Below, in pieces: positions 56,510 through 64,000 of a stretch of 64,000 nucleotides of DNA. The notes under the pieces were generated by a model. It had not been told where the DNA came from, ran no database searches, and saw nothing but the letters and a program-made list of their open reading frames with translations. A program made the translations under genes and the position numbers. Source of the stretch: Rhodobacter sp. TJ_12 (lineage in GTDB: Bacteria; Pseudomonadota; Alphaproteobacteria; Rhodobacterales; Rhodobacteraceae). Position 1 is the stretch's first letter. Each line of letters opens with the position of its first letter. Location of the stretch: positions 27,602-91,601 of the forward strand of contig NZ_NRRD01000014.1 of the NCBI RefSeq assembly GCF_020023995.1, read 5' to 3'.

Positions 56510-56798
56510 GCGGTGGCGCGGGCGGGGTGCTTAACCGCACCTCAGCCATCAGCGCGATCAACACCTCGACATGGCGGGGGAAACTATAGGCGGCGGTGCC
56601 CTTGCGCCGTGCCTCTTCCAGTTTGGATTCGCTGGCCAGAAGCGCTTGCACCGCCGCATCGGGCGCGGGCGGCACGGCGGTGGCCAAAAGCCGCTTGAGC
56701 GCGCGGCGGCGGTCATAATCGTGCAAACCGCAGCGTGCGGCGCGGATCAAAAGCTTGGGGCGGCGCAGATGCGCCAGCGGGCCTGTCGGATCGGTCAT
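56496..56798 (-). CDS. DUF6477 family protein
   Basis: The 100-residue product begins MTDPTGPLAHLRRPKLLIRAARCGL, a pattern I associate with the Rhodobacteraceae-specific DUF6477 family. It is rich in Arg, Ala and Leu and predicted all-helical; no catalytic motif is visible. GGGAGAG is five bases before the ATG at 56798. Its 3' end overlaps the HerA-like gene tail to tail by 14 bases, and a DUF6456 gene lies divergently 212 bases away. Function unknown. Confidence 0.7.
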   Translation of the reverse strand: MTDPTGPLAHLRRPKLLIRAARCGLHDYDRRRALKRLLATAVPPAPDAAVQALLASESKLEEARRKGTAAYSFPRHVEVLIALMAEVRLSTPPAPPPSAP

Positions 56799-57010
56799 AA
56801 TGCTCTCCCTACGCGTTTCGGGAAAAGCGAAACACAACCTAAGCGGGTGTTGCGTGTTTATAAAAACAACCGAACGCTGCATTTAATCGTCTTTATAATT
56901 TTTACAGGAGGTTCGAACACGGCCCGCTTCTTAATGAACGGGTAACCAAGACAAACTCGCTCGGACAGCAAGCGGGGGCCCTTAGACCGGGCCGCGCTTT
57001 GGGGACACAG

Positions 57011-58150
57011 ATGACCAAAATCCCGACAGCCTTGGAGGGGCTGCCCAGGTGGTTGCCAGACGGCGTCAGGATCTACCTGCGCCATGTCGAAGAAGGGGTG
57101 CCGATCCGCCAATTGGCGCGGGCCGAAGGCTGCGCCGCCTCGACGATCTTGCGCCGGGTGCGCCGGATCGAGGCGCGCCGCGACGATCCCTTGGTCGATG
57201 AGGCGCTGGCCCGTCTGGGCGCGCATTTGCCCCGTGTCGCCCCCGCATCGCTTGCCGAGCCGCAACAGGAAAAGAGACCGATGACTGCACCGATCCGACC
57301 TGCCCGGAGCTCTGTTGACGACGATCTTTTGGCGCGCGAAGCCCGCCGTATTTTGCGCCGCTTGGCCGAGCCGGGCGCGGTTTTGGTGATTGGGGCAGAG
57401 ATGGATATGGCGGTGGTGCTGCGTGGCACGGTGCGCACCGCGGTGGTCGCACGCGACGTGGCGCAGGGCTTTGCTTTGAAAGACTGGATCGCGGTCAAAC
57501 ATAGCGGGCGGGTGACCAGCTATGACATCACTGCCGCCGGGCGCGCCACGCTGAAACGGATGCTGGTCGAAGAGGCGATTGCGCGCGGCGATGACCCGGG
57601 CGCGGCCTCCACCCCCTTTGGCGATCAGCACCGCGATTGGGGCAGCCGTGCCGCGCCCGAAGCGCAAGACACGGAGCCGCAAGGGCAGCCGCGCCGGTTG
57701 CGGGCCAATCTGTCTGAAAGCCCGCTGCGGGTTTTGGCGCGGCGGCGCGATGCTAAGGGCAAGCCTTTCTTGACGCCGGAGCTGGTGGCGGCGGGCGAAC
57801 GGCTGCGCGAAGATTTCGAACTGGCGCAAATGGGGCCGCGCGTGGCGCAAAACTGGGAACGGTTCATGACCGGCGGTGCGCGCGGCCAATATCGGCCTGA
57901 TCTGGGCACCGGGGGCCCCGGCGGGTCAGAGCGCGCGCGCGAACGCGTGGCGGCGGCACTTTCCGACCTTGGCCCCGGTTTGGGCGATATGGTGCTGCGG
58001 TGCTGCTGTTTTCTGGAAGGTCTGGAGGCCGCGGAAAAGCGCATGGGCTGGTCGGCGCGTTCGGGCAAGATTGTGCTGCGCATCGCGCTGATGCGGCTTA
58101 AGCGCCATTATGACGAGACCTATGGCGGGGCCGCGCCGATGATTGGTTGA
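57011..58150 (+). CDS. DUF6456 domain-containing protein, probable DNA-binding
   Basis: The 379-residue protein begins with a helix-turn-helix-like region (GVPIRQLARAEGCAASTILRRVRRIEARR, about 28-56) and has a C-terminal DUF6456 block (NLSESPLRVLARRRDAKGKPFLT, AGERLREDFELAQMGPRVAQNWERF, near 230-300). The central part is variable. It resembles the alphaproteobacterial family with this order and no known function; the HTH suggests a transcription-related role. GGGGA is six bases before the ATG at 57011. The region 56799-57010 upstream is A/T-rich and probably holds divergent promoters. Confidence 0.78.
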   Translation: MTKIPTALEGLPRWLPDGVRIYLRHVEEGVPIRQLARAEGCAASTILRRVRRIEARRDDPLVDEALARLGAHLPRVAPASLAEPQQEKRPMTAPIRPARSSVDDDLLAREARRILRRLAEPGAVLVIGAEMDMAVVLRGTVRTAVVARDVAQGFALKDWIAVKHSGRVTSYDITAAGRATLKRMLVEEAIARGDDPGAASTPFGDQHRDWGSRAAPEAQDTEPQGQPRRLRANLSESPLRVLARRRDAKGKPFLTPELVAAGERLREDFELAQMGPRVAQNWERFMTGGARGQYRPDLGTGGPGGSERARERVAAALSDLGPGLGDMVLRCCCFLEGLEAAEKRMGWSARSGKIVLRIALMRLKRHYDETYGGAAPMIG

Positions 58151-58317
58151 GGCACGCTCCATTCTCTGCGCGCCGGCTTCCGGGGGCTGGCCGCGGGGCC
58201 TCCGGGCGCGAAGCCGCTTGGGGCATTGGGGGCGTTTTGCGCGGGGTCTGGCACGCCCCTTGAGGCAGGGGCGCTTTCGCTCTAATTATGCGCCATGCCT
58301 GATGAAAGGACACAGCC

Positions 58318-59271
58318 TTGCGCGATTTGAAACTTCCCGGCCAGCGTCACCCCGAAAAAGCGCATCGCCCCGACAATGCGCAGCCCAAGAAACCGAACTG
58401 GATCCGGGTCAAGGCACCCACCTCGCAAGGCTATAAAGACACGCGCGAGATTTTGAAGACGAACAAGCTGGTCACGGTCTGTGAAGAGGCAGGCTGCCCG
58501 AATGTGGGCGAATGCTGGAGCCATGGCCACGCCACGATGATGATCATGGGCGAGATTTGCACCCGCGGGTGCAGCTTTTGCAATGTCGCCACCGGCAAGC
58601 CCGAAACCTTGGATGCCTTCGAGCCGGGCCGCGTTGCCCATGCGGTCGAAACGCTGGGGCTGAAGCATGTCGTCATCACCTCGGTTGACCGCGACGATCT
58701 GGAAGACGGCGGGGCCGAGCATTTCGCGCAAACGATCCGCGCCGTGCGCCACCGTGCCCCCGAAACGACGATTGAGGTTTTGACGCCGGACTTTCTTAAA
58801 TGCGGCCCGAAAGCGCTTGAAATCGTTGTCGAAGCGAAACCCGATGTATTCAACCACAACCTGGAAACCGTGCCGGGCCTTTACCCCGATGTGCGCCCCG
58901 GGGCGCGCTATTTCCACAGCTTACGCCTGCTGCAACGGGTGAAAGAACTTGACCCAAGCATGTTCACCAAATCGGGCATCATGGTCGGCCTTGGCGAAAA
59001 CCGCCAAGAAGTGTTGCAGGTGATGGATGATATGCGCTCGGCCGATATCGATTTTCTGACCATCGGCCAATATCTGCAACCCACGCCCAAACACCATGCG
59101 GTGGATCGGTTCGTGACGCCCGAGGAATTCGCGGATTACGAAAAATCCGCCTATGGCAAAGGGTTTGGCATGGTGTCGGCCACGCCCTTGACCCGGTCCA
59201 GCTACCATGCGGGCGATGATTTCGCGCAGCTGCGCGCAGCGCGGCTGAAAAAGCTGGGCCAAGCGGAATGA
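58318..59271 (+). CDS. lipA: lipoyl synthase
   Basis: The 317-residue radical-SAM enzyme inserts two sulfurs into octanoyl groups on lipoyl domains. The auxiliary cluster cysteines are Cys55, Cys60, Cys66 ([12 protein letters not shown]), and the radical-SAM cluster is Cys81, Cys85, Cys88 (CTRGCSFC). The C-terminal [10 protein letters not shown] supplies the serine ligand of the auxiliary cluster. The start is TTG at 58318 with AAAGGA eight bases upstream; no ATG fits the family length better. It overlaps the next gene by four bases (ATGA). Confidence 0.95.
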   Translation: MRDLKLPGQRHPEKAHRPDNAQPKKPNWIRVKAPTSQGYKDTREILKTNKLVTVCEEAGCPNVGECWSHGHATMMIMGEICTRGCSFCNVATGKPETLDAFEPGRVAHAVETLGLKHVVITSVDRDDLEDGGAEHFAQTIRAVRHRAPETTIEVLTPDFLKCGPKALEIVVEAKPDVFNHNLETVPGLYPDVRPGARYFHSLRLLQRVKELDPSMFTKSGIMVGLGENRQEVLQVMDDMRSADIDFLTIGQYLQPTPKHHAVDRFVTPEEFADYEKSAYGKGFGMVSATPLTRSSYHAGDDFAQLRAARLKKLGQAE

Positions 59272-60302
59272 GCGCGTCGCGCGCGGCGCCACAACGCACG
59301 GCGCTTGTCACCGGGGCGGCGGGTTTCATCGGCTATCACCTGTGCCAAGCGCTTTTGGATGAAGGCTGGCGGGTGATCGGCATCGACAACCTGTCGGACT
59401 ATTATGACGTGCAGCTGAAAGAGCGCCGTCAAGCGATGCTTTGCCAAAACCCCGGCTTTGCGATTGTGAATGACAGCATCCAAACGCCCGGCGTGATGAT
59501 GGGGCTGTTTGAAACGCACCGCCCCGATGTGGTGATCCATCTCGCGGCGCAGGCGGGCGTGCGTTATTCGATTGAAAACCCGCGCTCTTATCTCGACACC
59601 AATATCACCGGCACGTTTGAGATATTGGAGGCCGCGCGCGCCTTCCCGCCCGCGCATATGCTCTTGGCCTCGACCTCGTCGGCCTATGGCGCGAACACCG
59701 TGATGCCCTATGCCGAGGTGGCGAAGGCCGACCATCAGATGAGCTTTTACGCTGCCACGAAAAAGGCCACGGAATCGATGGCGCATAGCTATGCGCATCT
59801 GTTCGGTCTGCGGGTGACGATGTTCCGCTTTTTCACGGTTTACGGCCCGTGGGGGCGCCCCGATATGGCGCTGTTCAAATTCACCAAGGCGATTTTGGCG
59901 GGCGAACCGATCGACGTGTATAACCACGGCGATATGAAGCGCGACTTCACCTATGTGACCGATTTGGTCGCCGCGATCCGGCTGTTGATAGAAGCCGTGC
60001 CGGTGCGCCCCGAAGATGGCATGGTGCAAGAAGGCGATAGCCTGTCGCCCGTGGCGCCCTTCCGCGTGGTGAACATTGGCAATTCCGAACCCGTGCAATT
60101 GACCGATTTCATCGCCGCGATCGAGGCGGCCACGGGGCAGGTGGCGACGCGTAATCTGATGGATATGCAGCCCGGCGACGTGCCCGCCACTTGGGCCGAT
60201 GCCACGCTTTTGACCCGGCTGACCGGCTATGCGCCGCAAACCCGCGTGCCCGAAGGCGTGAAAGCCTTTGTCGATTGGTATCGCGCCTATTACGCGGTCT
60301 AA
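59268..60302 (+). CDS. UDP-glucuronate 4-epimerase-like NAD-dependent epimerase
   Basis: The 344-residue extended SDR has the NAD motif GAAGFIG (16-22), catalytic Ser region ASTSSAYG and Tyr161/Lys165 (YAATKKATE). The [19 protein letters not shown] and DFTYV motifs are typical of UDP-glucuronate 4-epimerases (LpsL, Cap1J), which make UDP-galacturonate. It is translationally coupled to lipA, an unusual partner, and lies 14 kb from the polysaccharide locus, whose ugd product would be its substrate. Confidence 0.88.
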   Translation: MSASRAAPQRTALVTGAAGFIGYHLCQALLDEGWRVIGIDNLSDYYDVQLKERRQAMLCQNPGFAIVNDSIQTPGVMMGLFETHRPDVVIHLAAQAGVRYSIENPRSYLDTNITGTFEILEAARAFPPAHMLLASTSSAYGANTVMPYAEVAKADHQMSFYAATKKATESMAHSYAHLFGLRVTMFRFFTVYGPWGRPDMALFKFTKAILAGEPIDVYNHGDMKRDFTYVTDLVAAIRLLIEAVPVRPEDGMVQEGDSLSPVAPFRVVNIGNSEPVQLTDFIAAIEAATGQVATRNLMDMQPGDVPATWADATLLTRLTGYAPQTRVPEGVKAFVDWYRAYYAV

Positions 60303-60470
60303 CAGGTGCCACGCACTCTGGCGGATTTGGCTCAAGTTTGAAGGGCTTGGTTCGGACCGAACCGGCCCTGTCTACCACTCTTTAAGGTCTATGCTGTTTT
60401 CTCTTTCTCGGGTGTGAAAGGGGGTCGTGCGCTTTGGCGCGCGCCCGAATAATCGGGAAAGGGGTCTTTC

Positions 60471-60995
60471 ATGACTTTGCAAAAAACCCGTCTGCGGGGG
60501 AGCAGATCATTTTGGCACAGGGGGCTTGGCGGGATGCTGGCGGCCTTGGGCCTGTGGATGGCCCAGCCGGCCTGGGCGCCGGGGGCCGGGGCGCAGGGGC
60601 TGTCGTTTTCCGATATGTTGATCCCGGTCGCCGGGGTGCGCGTGGTGCAACGCGACCGGGGGGGATATGTCGGTGCGCGCGGGCGCGAGATTGAACGCAT
60701 GCGCCGCGAAGGCGAGCGGGTCGAAATTCGCGGGATCTGCCTGTCGGCCTGCACCATGTATCTGGATTTGCCCAATGTCTGTGTCGCGCCGGATGCGGTG
60801 TTGGGCTTTCACGGGCCGAGCGATCACGGCCGCCCGCTTTCGCCCGAGCGGTTTGAACGCTGGTCGCGCGAAATGGCGCGTCATTACCGCGAGCCGCTCT
60901 ATTCATGGTATATGAAAAAGGCGCGTTACGAGACGCAGGGCTATTTCAGCCTGCGCGGCGCGCAACTGATCGCCATGGGCTATCCGCGCTGCTAG
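60471..60995 (+). CDS. secreted ClpP/crotonase-fold-like hypothetical protein
   Basis: The 174-residue product has an N-terminal signal or anchor (about 20-41) and a short domain with GGYVGARGREIERMRREGERV, EIRGICLSACTMYL and FHGPS. The order GG..V.., G.C.SACT.., ..GFH is what I know from periplasmic proteins of the ClpP/crotonase superfamily, in which Ser92 of SACT and a following His resemble a catalytic pair; Cys90, Cys94 and Cys104 may form a disulfide. AAGGGG precedes the ATG. It is monocistronic between unrelated genes. Function unknown. Confidence 0.65.
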   Translation: MTLQKTRLRGSRSFWHRGLGGMLAALGLWMAQPAWAPGAGAQGLSFSDMLIPVAGVRVVQRDRGGYVGARGREIERMRREGERVEIRGICLSACTMYLDLPNVCVAPDAVLGFHGPSDHGRPLSPERFERWSREMARHYREPLYSWYMKKARYETQGYFSLRGAQLIAMGYPRC

Positions 60996-61093
60996 CGCGG
61001 GGCCCCTTTTCGGTTTGCTGCTGAGGATGTGTCGCGGTCTTGGGCCGCGCCCATTGTCGTGATCAGAGGCTGAACCGGCGCCACGGGCGCGCC

Positions 61094-62170
61094 TCACCCG
61101 TTGCGGAAATGCTTGGCAAGCTTCAGCCCTTGGCCTTGGTAATTCGAGGCAATGCCCGCGCCGTACAGCCGTTCGGGCCGATCCGCCATCCGCTCGTAAA
61201 CCAGCCGCCCAACGACTTGACCATGTTCCAGCACAAAGGGCGCTTCGTGGCAGCGCACCTCCAACACGCCGCGCGCGCCTTCGCCGCCCGCCGCGCCATG
61301 GCCAAAGCCGGGGTCGAAAAAGCCCGCATAATGCACCCGGAACTCGCCCACCATCGCAAGATAGGGGGCCATTTCAGCGGCAAAATCGGGCGGGATTACC
61401 ACCGCCTCGCGGCTGACCAGAATGTAAAACGCGCCGGGGTCCAGAATGATCCGCCCTTCGCGCGTACGCACTTCTTCCCAAAAGTCAGAGGCCGGATAAT
61501 GCGCGATCCGGTCGAGATCGATCACCCCGGTGTGGGGCTTGGCGCGATAGCCGACCAGATCGCCCGCCGCGGGGCGCAGATCGACCGAAAAACCCAAGCC
61601 GTGGTCGATCACGGCATCTTCGCTCACCAAAGGCTCGGCGCTGTGCAGCGCCTTGAGTTCCGCATCGCTCAATGCCGCTTGGCCCGCGCGAAAGCGGATC
61701 TGGTTCAGCCGCATCCCCGGCCGCACCAACACCGAAAAGGAGCGCGGGCAAATTTCGGCGTAAAGCGGGCCGCTATAGCCTTCGGGGATGCGGTCAAATT
61801 CCGTGCCGCCATCGGTGATGACACGGGTCAGCAAATCCAACCGCCCGGTCGAGCTTTTGGCGTTTGACACCGCCGTCAACCCCGCAGGCAGGGCAAGGCT
61901 TTCCATCAACGGCACCAGATAGACGCAGCCCTTTTCCAAAACCGCGCCGTCGGACAGGTCCATCCGGTGCATTTCGAAATCGGCCAGTTTCGTTTCCACC
62001 CGTTCGGTGCGCCCGGCCAAGAACGAGGCACGGATACGATAGGCCACGCGGCCCAAACGCAGATCGAGGCTTGCGGGTTGGATCTGTTCGGCGGTCACGG
62101 GGGCGTCGGCGACGATCTCGCCGCGCTCGATCATCGCGCGCAATGCGCTGTCGGGAAGAACGCCTTGCAT
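61094..62170 (-). CDS. dcd: two-domain 2'-deoxycytidine 5'-triphosphate deaminase
   Basis: The 358-residue protein is the long, tandem-domain Dcd found in alphaproteobacteria. Each half has a dUTPase-fold core; typical stretches are IQPASLDLRLG, NAKSSTGRLDLLTRVITDGG and RLNQIRFRAG in the first half, and SVDLRP and GAFYILVSREAVVIP in the second. It deaminates dCTP to dUTP on the way to dTTP. I chose the ATG at 62170, with GAGG seven bases upstream; the frame runs on through the tRNA gene and is not coding there. Confidence 0.9.
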   Translation of the reverse strand: MQGVLPDSALRAMIERGEIVADAPVTAEQIQPASLDLRLGRVAYRIRASFLAGRTERVETKLADFEMHRMDLSDGAVLEKGCVYLVPLMESLALPAGLTAVSNAKSSTGRLDLLTRVITDGGTEFDRIPEGYSGPLYAEICPRSFSVLVRPGMRLNQIRFRAGQAALSDAELKALHSAEPLVSEDAVIDHGLGFSVDLRPAAGDLVGYRAKPHTGVIDLDRIAHYPASDFWEEVRTREGRIILDPGAFYILVSREAVVIPPDFAAEMAPYLAMVGEFRVHYAGFFDPGFGHGAAGGEGARGVLEVRCHEAPFVLEHGQVVGRLVYERMADRPERLYGAGIASNYQGQGLKLAKHFRNG

Positions 62171-62206
62171 GTCAAAGCCTCGTGCAAATCGGGTGTCGGA
62201 TATGCG

Positions 62207-62234
62207 AACGCCCACCCCCGAAGGAGTGGGCGTT
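62207..62234. other. hairpin between tRNA-Pro and dcd
   Basis: Inverted repeat AACGCCCAC (62207-62215) / GTGGGCGTT (62226-62234) directly after the tRNA 3' end on the minus strand. It lacks a U-tract, so it may be a processing signal or a weak terminator rather than a full stop to transcription into dcd. Confidence 0.5.
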
Positions 62235-62241
62235 GTTCGGA

Positions 62242-62319
62242 TGGTCGGGCCGGAGAGATTCGAACTCTCGACCTTCCGCCCCCCAGACGGACGCGCTAAC
62301 CAGGCTGCGCCACGGCCCG
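62242..62319 (-). tRNA. tRNA-Pro(GGG)
   Basis: The minus strand folds as a complete cloverleaf: acceptor CGGGCCG/CGGCCCG (62319-62313 with 62252-62246), D arm GCGC-AGCCTGGTTA-GCGC, anticodon stem TCCGT/GCGGA with loop CTGGGGG (anticodon GGG), variable AGGTC, T arm GAGAG-TTCGAAT-CTCTC, discriminator A and encoded CCA. GGG reads CCC and CCU proline codons. Confidence 0.95.
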
Positions 62320-62422
62320 ACGAGGCGCATATAGAGCCATTGCGCGGTCGGGTGCAAGCGCCAAAACGCAACTTTTTCCCGCGAATTGTTCGCCGCCTTC
62401 GGGGCGGGGCGCGCGCGCATGA

Positions 62423-64000
62423 TCAGCGCCGCGCCGGGGGCGGGCGTGGCGGCTGTGCCAGCCGGGCACGCAGGGCCATCAGTCGGTCATGCGACGACAG
62501 AAGCCGCATCCGCTCAATCGGCGACAGCGCAACCGGGGCAAAGCTCCCCAGCCCCTCTTTCAGCGCGCCGAGCGGATTCACCGTAGGGTCGATCTGCCCG
62601 GCGGCGGGAATTTCTTGGCTGAGCGGCGCGGTGCCGCTCAGGATCAGGCTGACGACCCGTTCAAGCGGGTCGGGCGCGGGCGGTCCGGCGACCGGTTTGG
62701 ACGGCGGCGCGGCGTCGCCCGTCTTAGGCACGGGGTCCGTGTCCAATGCCAGCGGCGGGGCAGGGCGTTCGGGCGCGGGCGCCATCTGTGCCCCCGTCTC
62801 AAGCCAAGCTTCCGCTTCTGTCTCTGCGTCGGGCTCTGGCTCAATCTCTGGCGCGGGCGCGGGCCCGATCTCTGGCGCGGGGTCCGGTTCGGGAACCGGC
62901 GGCAAATCGGGGCCCGGTGCGGGGGGCGCGTCGGGCGGCAAGTCCGGGTCTGGCGCGGGGGCCGGAGGTTCCGGCGCGGGCTCTGGCACAGGCTCAGGCG
63001 TGGGCACCGGGTCGGGGTCGGGCGCGGCGCTGGGTGCGGGCGGGAAATAGTCAAAAAGCGAAGGCTGATGCCATTCCTGTTCCATCGACAGGCTGGCTGG
63101 GGCCGCAGGCGTGGGCACTTCCACCGGATGATGGCGTGGCCCGCGCGGGGCCACAAAGGAATAGGCGCTGTCTTTCGGCTCTGGCTCTGGCTCGGGCTCC
63201 GGCTCAGGTTCTGGCTCTGGTTCTGGCTCTGGCGCGAGGTCTGTCTCAGGTTCTGAGGCCGCGTCGCTTTCGCTCCACGGCGCAGGGGCCTGTGCCACAT
63301 CGGGCTGTGGTTCCGAGAGGCTATCGGGCACCTGTTCGGGGTCGTGGTCCGTCCCGTGTTCCGCAACAGGCGCTTCATCCGCGTCTTCACGGGGCGGGGC
63401 TTGCGGTTCAGTCTCTGCGCCAATCGGCGCGTCGGGTGCCAGAGCCTCTGGGGGATGCGGTTCGACTTCTGGCGCATCGGCCTCGGTTTGCGCCACGGGA
63501 GGCTGTGGCTGCGGGGGCGCGGCGCGGCGGAACATGAAGGCCGGGGCTTGGGCTTCCGGCTCAGGTTCAGGGGCGGGCGCGGGCCGGCGCGCGCGCGCAA
63601 AGACCAGCGGCACATCTTGCTCCGGCTCCGGCTCCGGTTCCGCTTCTGGCGCGGGGGCCGTTTCCGATTGGGACGCCGCGTCTTCATCGGGTTCCGCGTC
63701 AGCCGCGACCGCGTCGGTCGTCTCGGCGTCAGAAAGCGCTTCGGCGTCAGGGGCGGGCTCTGATGCGGCCTCGGGCAGATCCGCGGGGGGTGCTTGTGCG
63801 ACGGTGTCTTCGTCAAGCTCCGCCGCTTCAGTGGCGGTGGTGTCTTCAGCGTCGATCGGGTCGGTTTCGGGCCAATCGGGCGCGAAAAGCGCTTGCATTG
63901 CCCCCGACTCTGGCGATGTTTCCTCAGCCTCAGCCTCAGCCTCAGCCTCAGCCTCAGCCTCAGCCTCAGCCTCAGCCTCAGCCTCAGCCTCAGCCTCAGC
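62423..64000 (-). CDS. acidic Pro/Glu/Ala-rich repeat protein (5' end outside the window)
   Basis: The frame is open on the minus strand from the right edge to the stop at 62423, giving at least 525 codons. An ATG at 63898 exists but is not a real start: upstream codons remain open and read GluGluThr... preceded by (AlaGlu)n encoded by the CTCAGC repeat at 63923-64000. Most of the protein is low-complexity, with Pro-Glu runs (about eight PE pairs before KDSAYSF) and Ala/Asp/Glu stretches. A structured C-terminal part begins near PDPLERVVSLILSG and ends LMALRARLAQPP. No known family recognised; probably a long, disordered linker protein. Confidence 0.72.
   Translation of the reverse strand, partial: AEAEAEAEAEAEAEAEAEAEAEAEAEETSPESGAMQALFAPDWPETDPIDAEDTTATEAAELDEDTVAQAPPADLPEAASEPAPDAEALSDAETTDAVAADAEPDEDAASQSETAPAPEAEPEPEPEQDVPLVFARARRPAPAPEPEPEAQAPAFMFRRAAPPQPQPPVAQTEADAPEVEPHPPEALAPDAPIGAETEPQAPPREDADEAPVAEHGTDHDPEQVPDSLSEPQPDVAQAPAPWSESDAASEPETDLAPEPEPEPEPEPEPEPEPEPKDSAYSFVAPRGPRHHPVEVPTPAAPASLSMEQEWHQPSLFDYFPPAPSAAPDPDPVPTPEPVPEPAPEPPAPAPDPDLPPDAPPAPGPDLPPVPEPDPAPEIGPAPAPEIEPEPDAETEAEAWLETGAQMAPAPERPAPPLALDTDPVPKTGDAAPPSKPVAGPPAPDPLERVVSLILSGTAPLSQEIPAAGQIDPTVNPLGALKEGLGSFAPVALSPIERMRLLSSHDRLMALRARLAQPPRPPPARR
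63923..64000. repeat. hexanucleotide microsatellite (CTCAGC)13, running off the window
   Basis: Thirteen perfect copies of CTCAGC fill the last 78 bases and may continue beyond. On the minus strand each copy encodes Ala-Glu in frame with the acidic repeat protein. Because the unit is six bases, copy number changes lengthen or shorten the protein without shifting the frame. Confidence 0.95.

Noticed and set aside
62320..62371. N-terminal extension of dcd through the tRNA gene
   Set aside because: The open frame passes through a complete tRNA-Pro on the same strand and has no family likeness there.
63896..63898. ATG taken as the start of the acidic repeat protein
   Set aside because: The frame stays open upstream to the window edge and continues the same Ala/Glu-rich composition, so the true start is outside.
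63923..64000. CRISPR array or phase-variable switch
   Set aside because: The unit is a 6-base tandem repeat without spacers, and a 6-base step cannot shift the reading frame.

Overview
The window looks like a chromosomal segment of an alphaproteobacterium of the Rhodobacteraceae/Paracoccaceae group. G+C is high, genes are tightly packed with many 4-bp ATGA overlaps, and several families are typical of this clade (DUF3422, Hint-domain secreted proteins, IalB, DUF6477/DUF6456, the YjbF/YjbH polysaccharide pair, a TRAP transporter). No prophage, insertion sequence, integrase or CRISPR array was seen. The left edge cuts a small membrane-protein tail. The right edge cuts a long acidic repeat protein inside a hexanucleotide microsatellite.

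Layout. 1-18.2 kb is core metabolism: a DUF3422 membrane protein; the acetolactate synthase pair ilvI-ilvN, preceded by a promoter, a branched-chain-residue leader peptide and an attenuator-like terminator; a TRAP small/large permease pair without a binding protein; a Hint-domain protein; the glutathione formaldehyde-detoxification operon frmR-frmA-fghA with a palindromic operator; a YhaO/YhaN-type nuclease/ATPase pair; an agmatinase-family ureohydrolase; a TehA/SLAC1-family channel; and guaB.

18.4-45.2 kb is a Wzx/Wzy-type exopolysaccharide or capsule locus. It holds an ExoY-like initiating sugar transferase, a PPP-family phosphatase, a Wza-like lipoprotein, YjbF and YjbH, a Wzc/ExoP-like tyrosine autokinase, a sulfotransferase, two hexapeptide acetyltransferases, four glycosyltransferases, Wzy, Wzx, and an aldo/keto reductase plus GMC oxidoreductase pair. 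The nucleotide-sugar genes fcl, gmd, ugd, manC and manB supply GDP-mannose, GDP-L-fucose and UDP-glucuronate. Together they suggest a fucose- and uronate-containing, O-acetylated and possibly sulfated polymer.

45.2-54.5 kb holds an octaheme tetrathionate-reductase-family cytochrome c with its own cytochrome b, a GFA-domain protein, a DUF882 protein, a YcbB-type L,D-transpeptidase, lpxD with a dedicated acyl carrier protein and ketoacyl synthase, and an IalB protein. 54.5-64 kb holds a HerA/DUF853 ATPase with DUF6477 and DUF6456 neighbours, lipA, a UDP-glucuronate 4-epimerase, a secreted ClpP-fold-like protein, a two-domain dCTP deaminase, tRNA-Pro(GGG) and the acidic repeat protein.

The most noteworthy non-coding signals are the ilvI leader-peptide attenuator, two minus-strand intrinsic terminators with no gene ending at them (54.6 and 54.8 kb, candidate small RNAs or an attenuated leader), palindromes in the leader of the initiating sugar-transferase gene, a possible H-type pseudoknot between the autokinase and sulfotransferase genes, paired palindromes upstream of the octaheme cytochrome, and the in-frame (CTCAGC)n repeat at the right edge. 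All functions are read from the sequence and from family knowledge; no database search was run.
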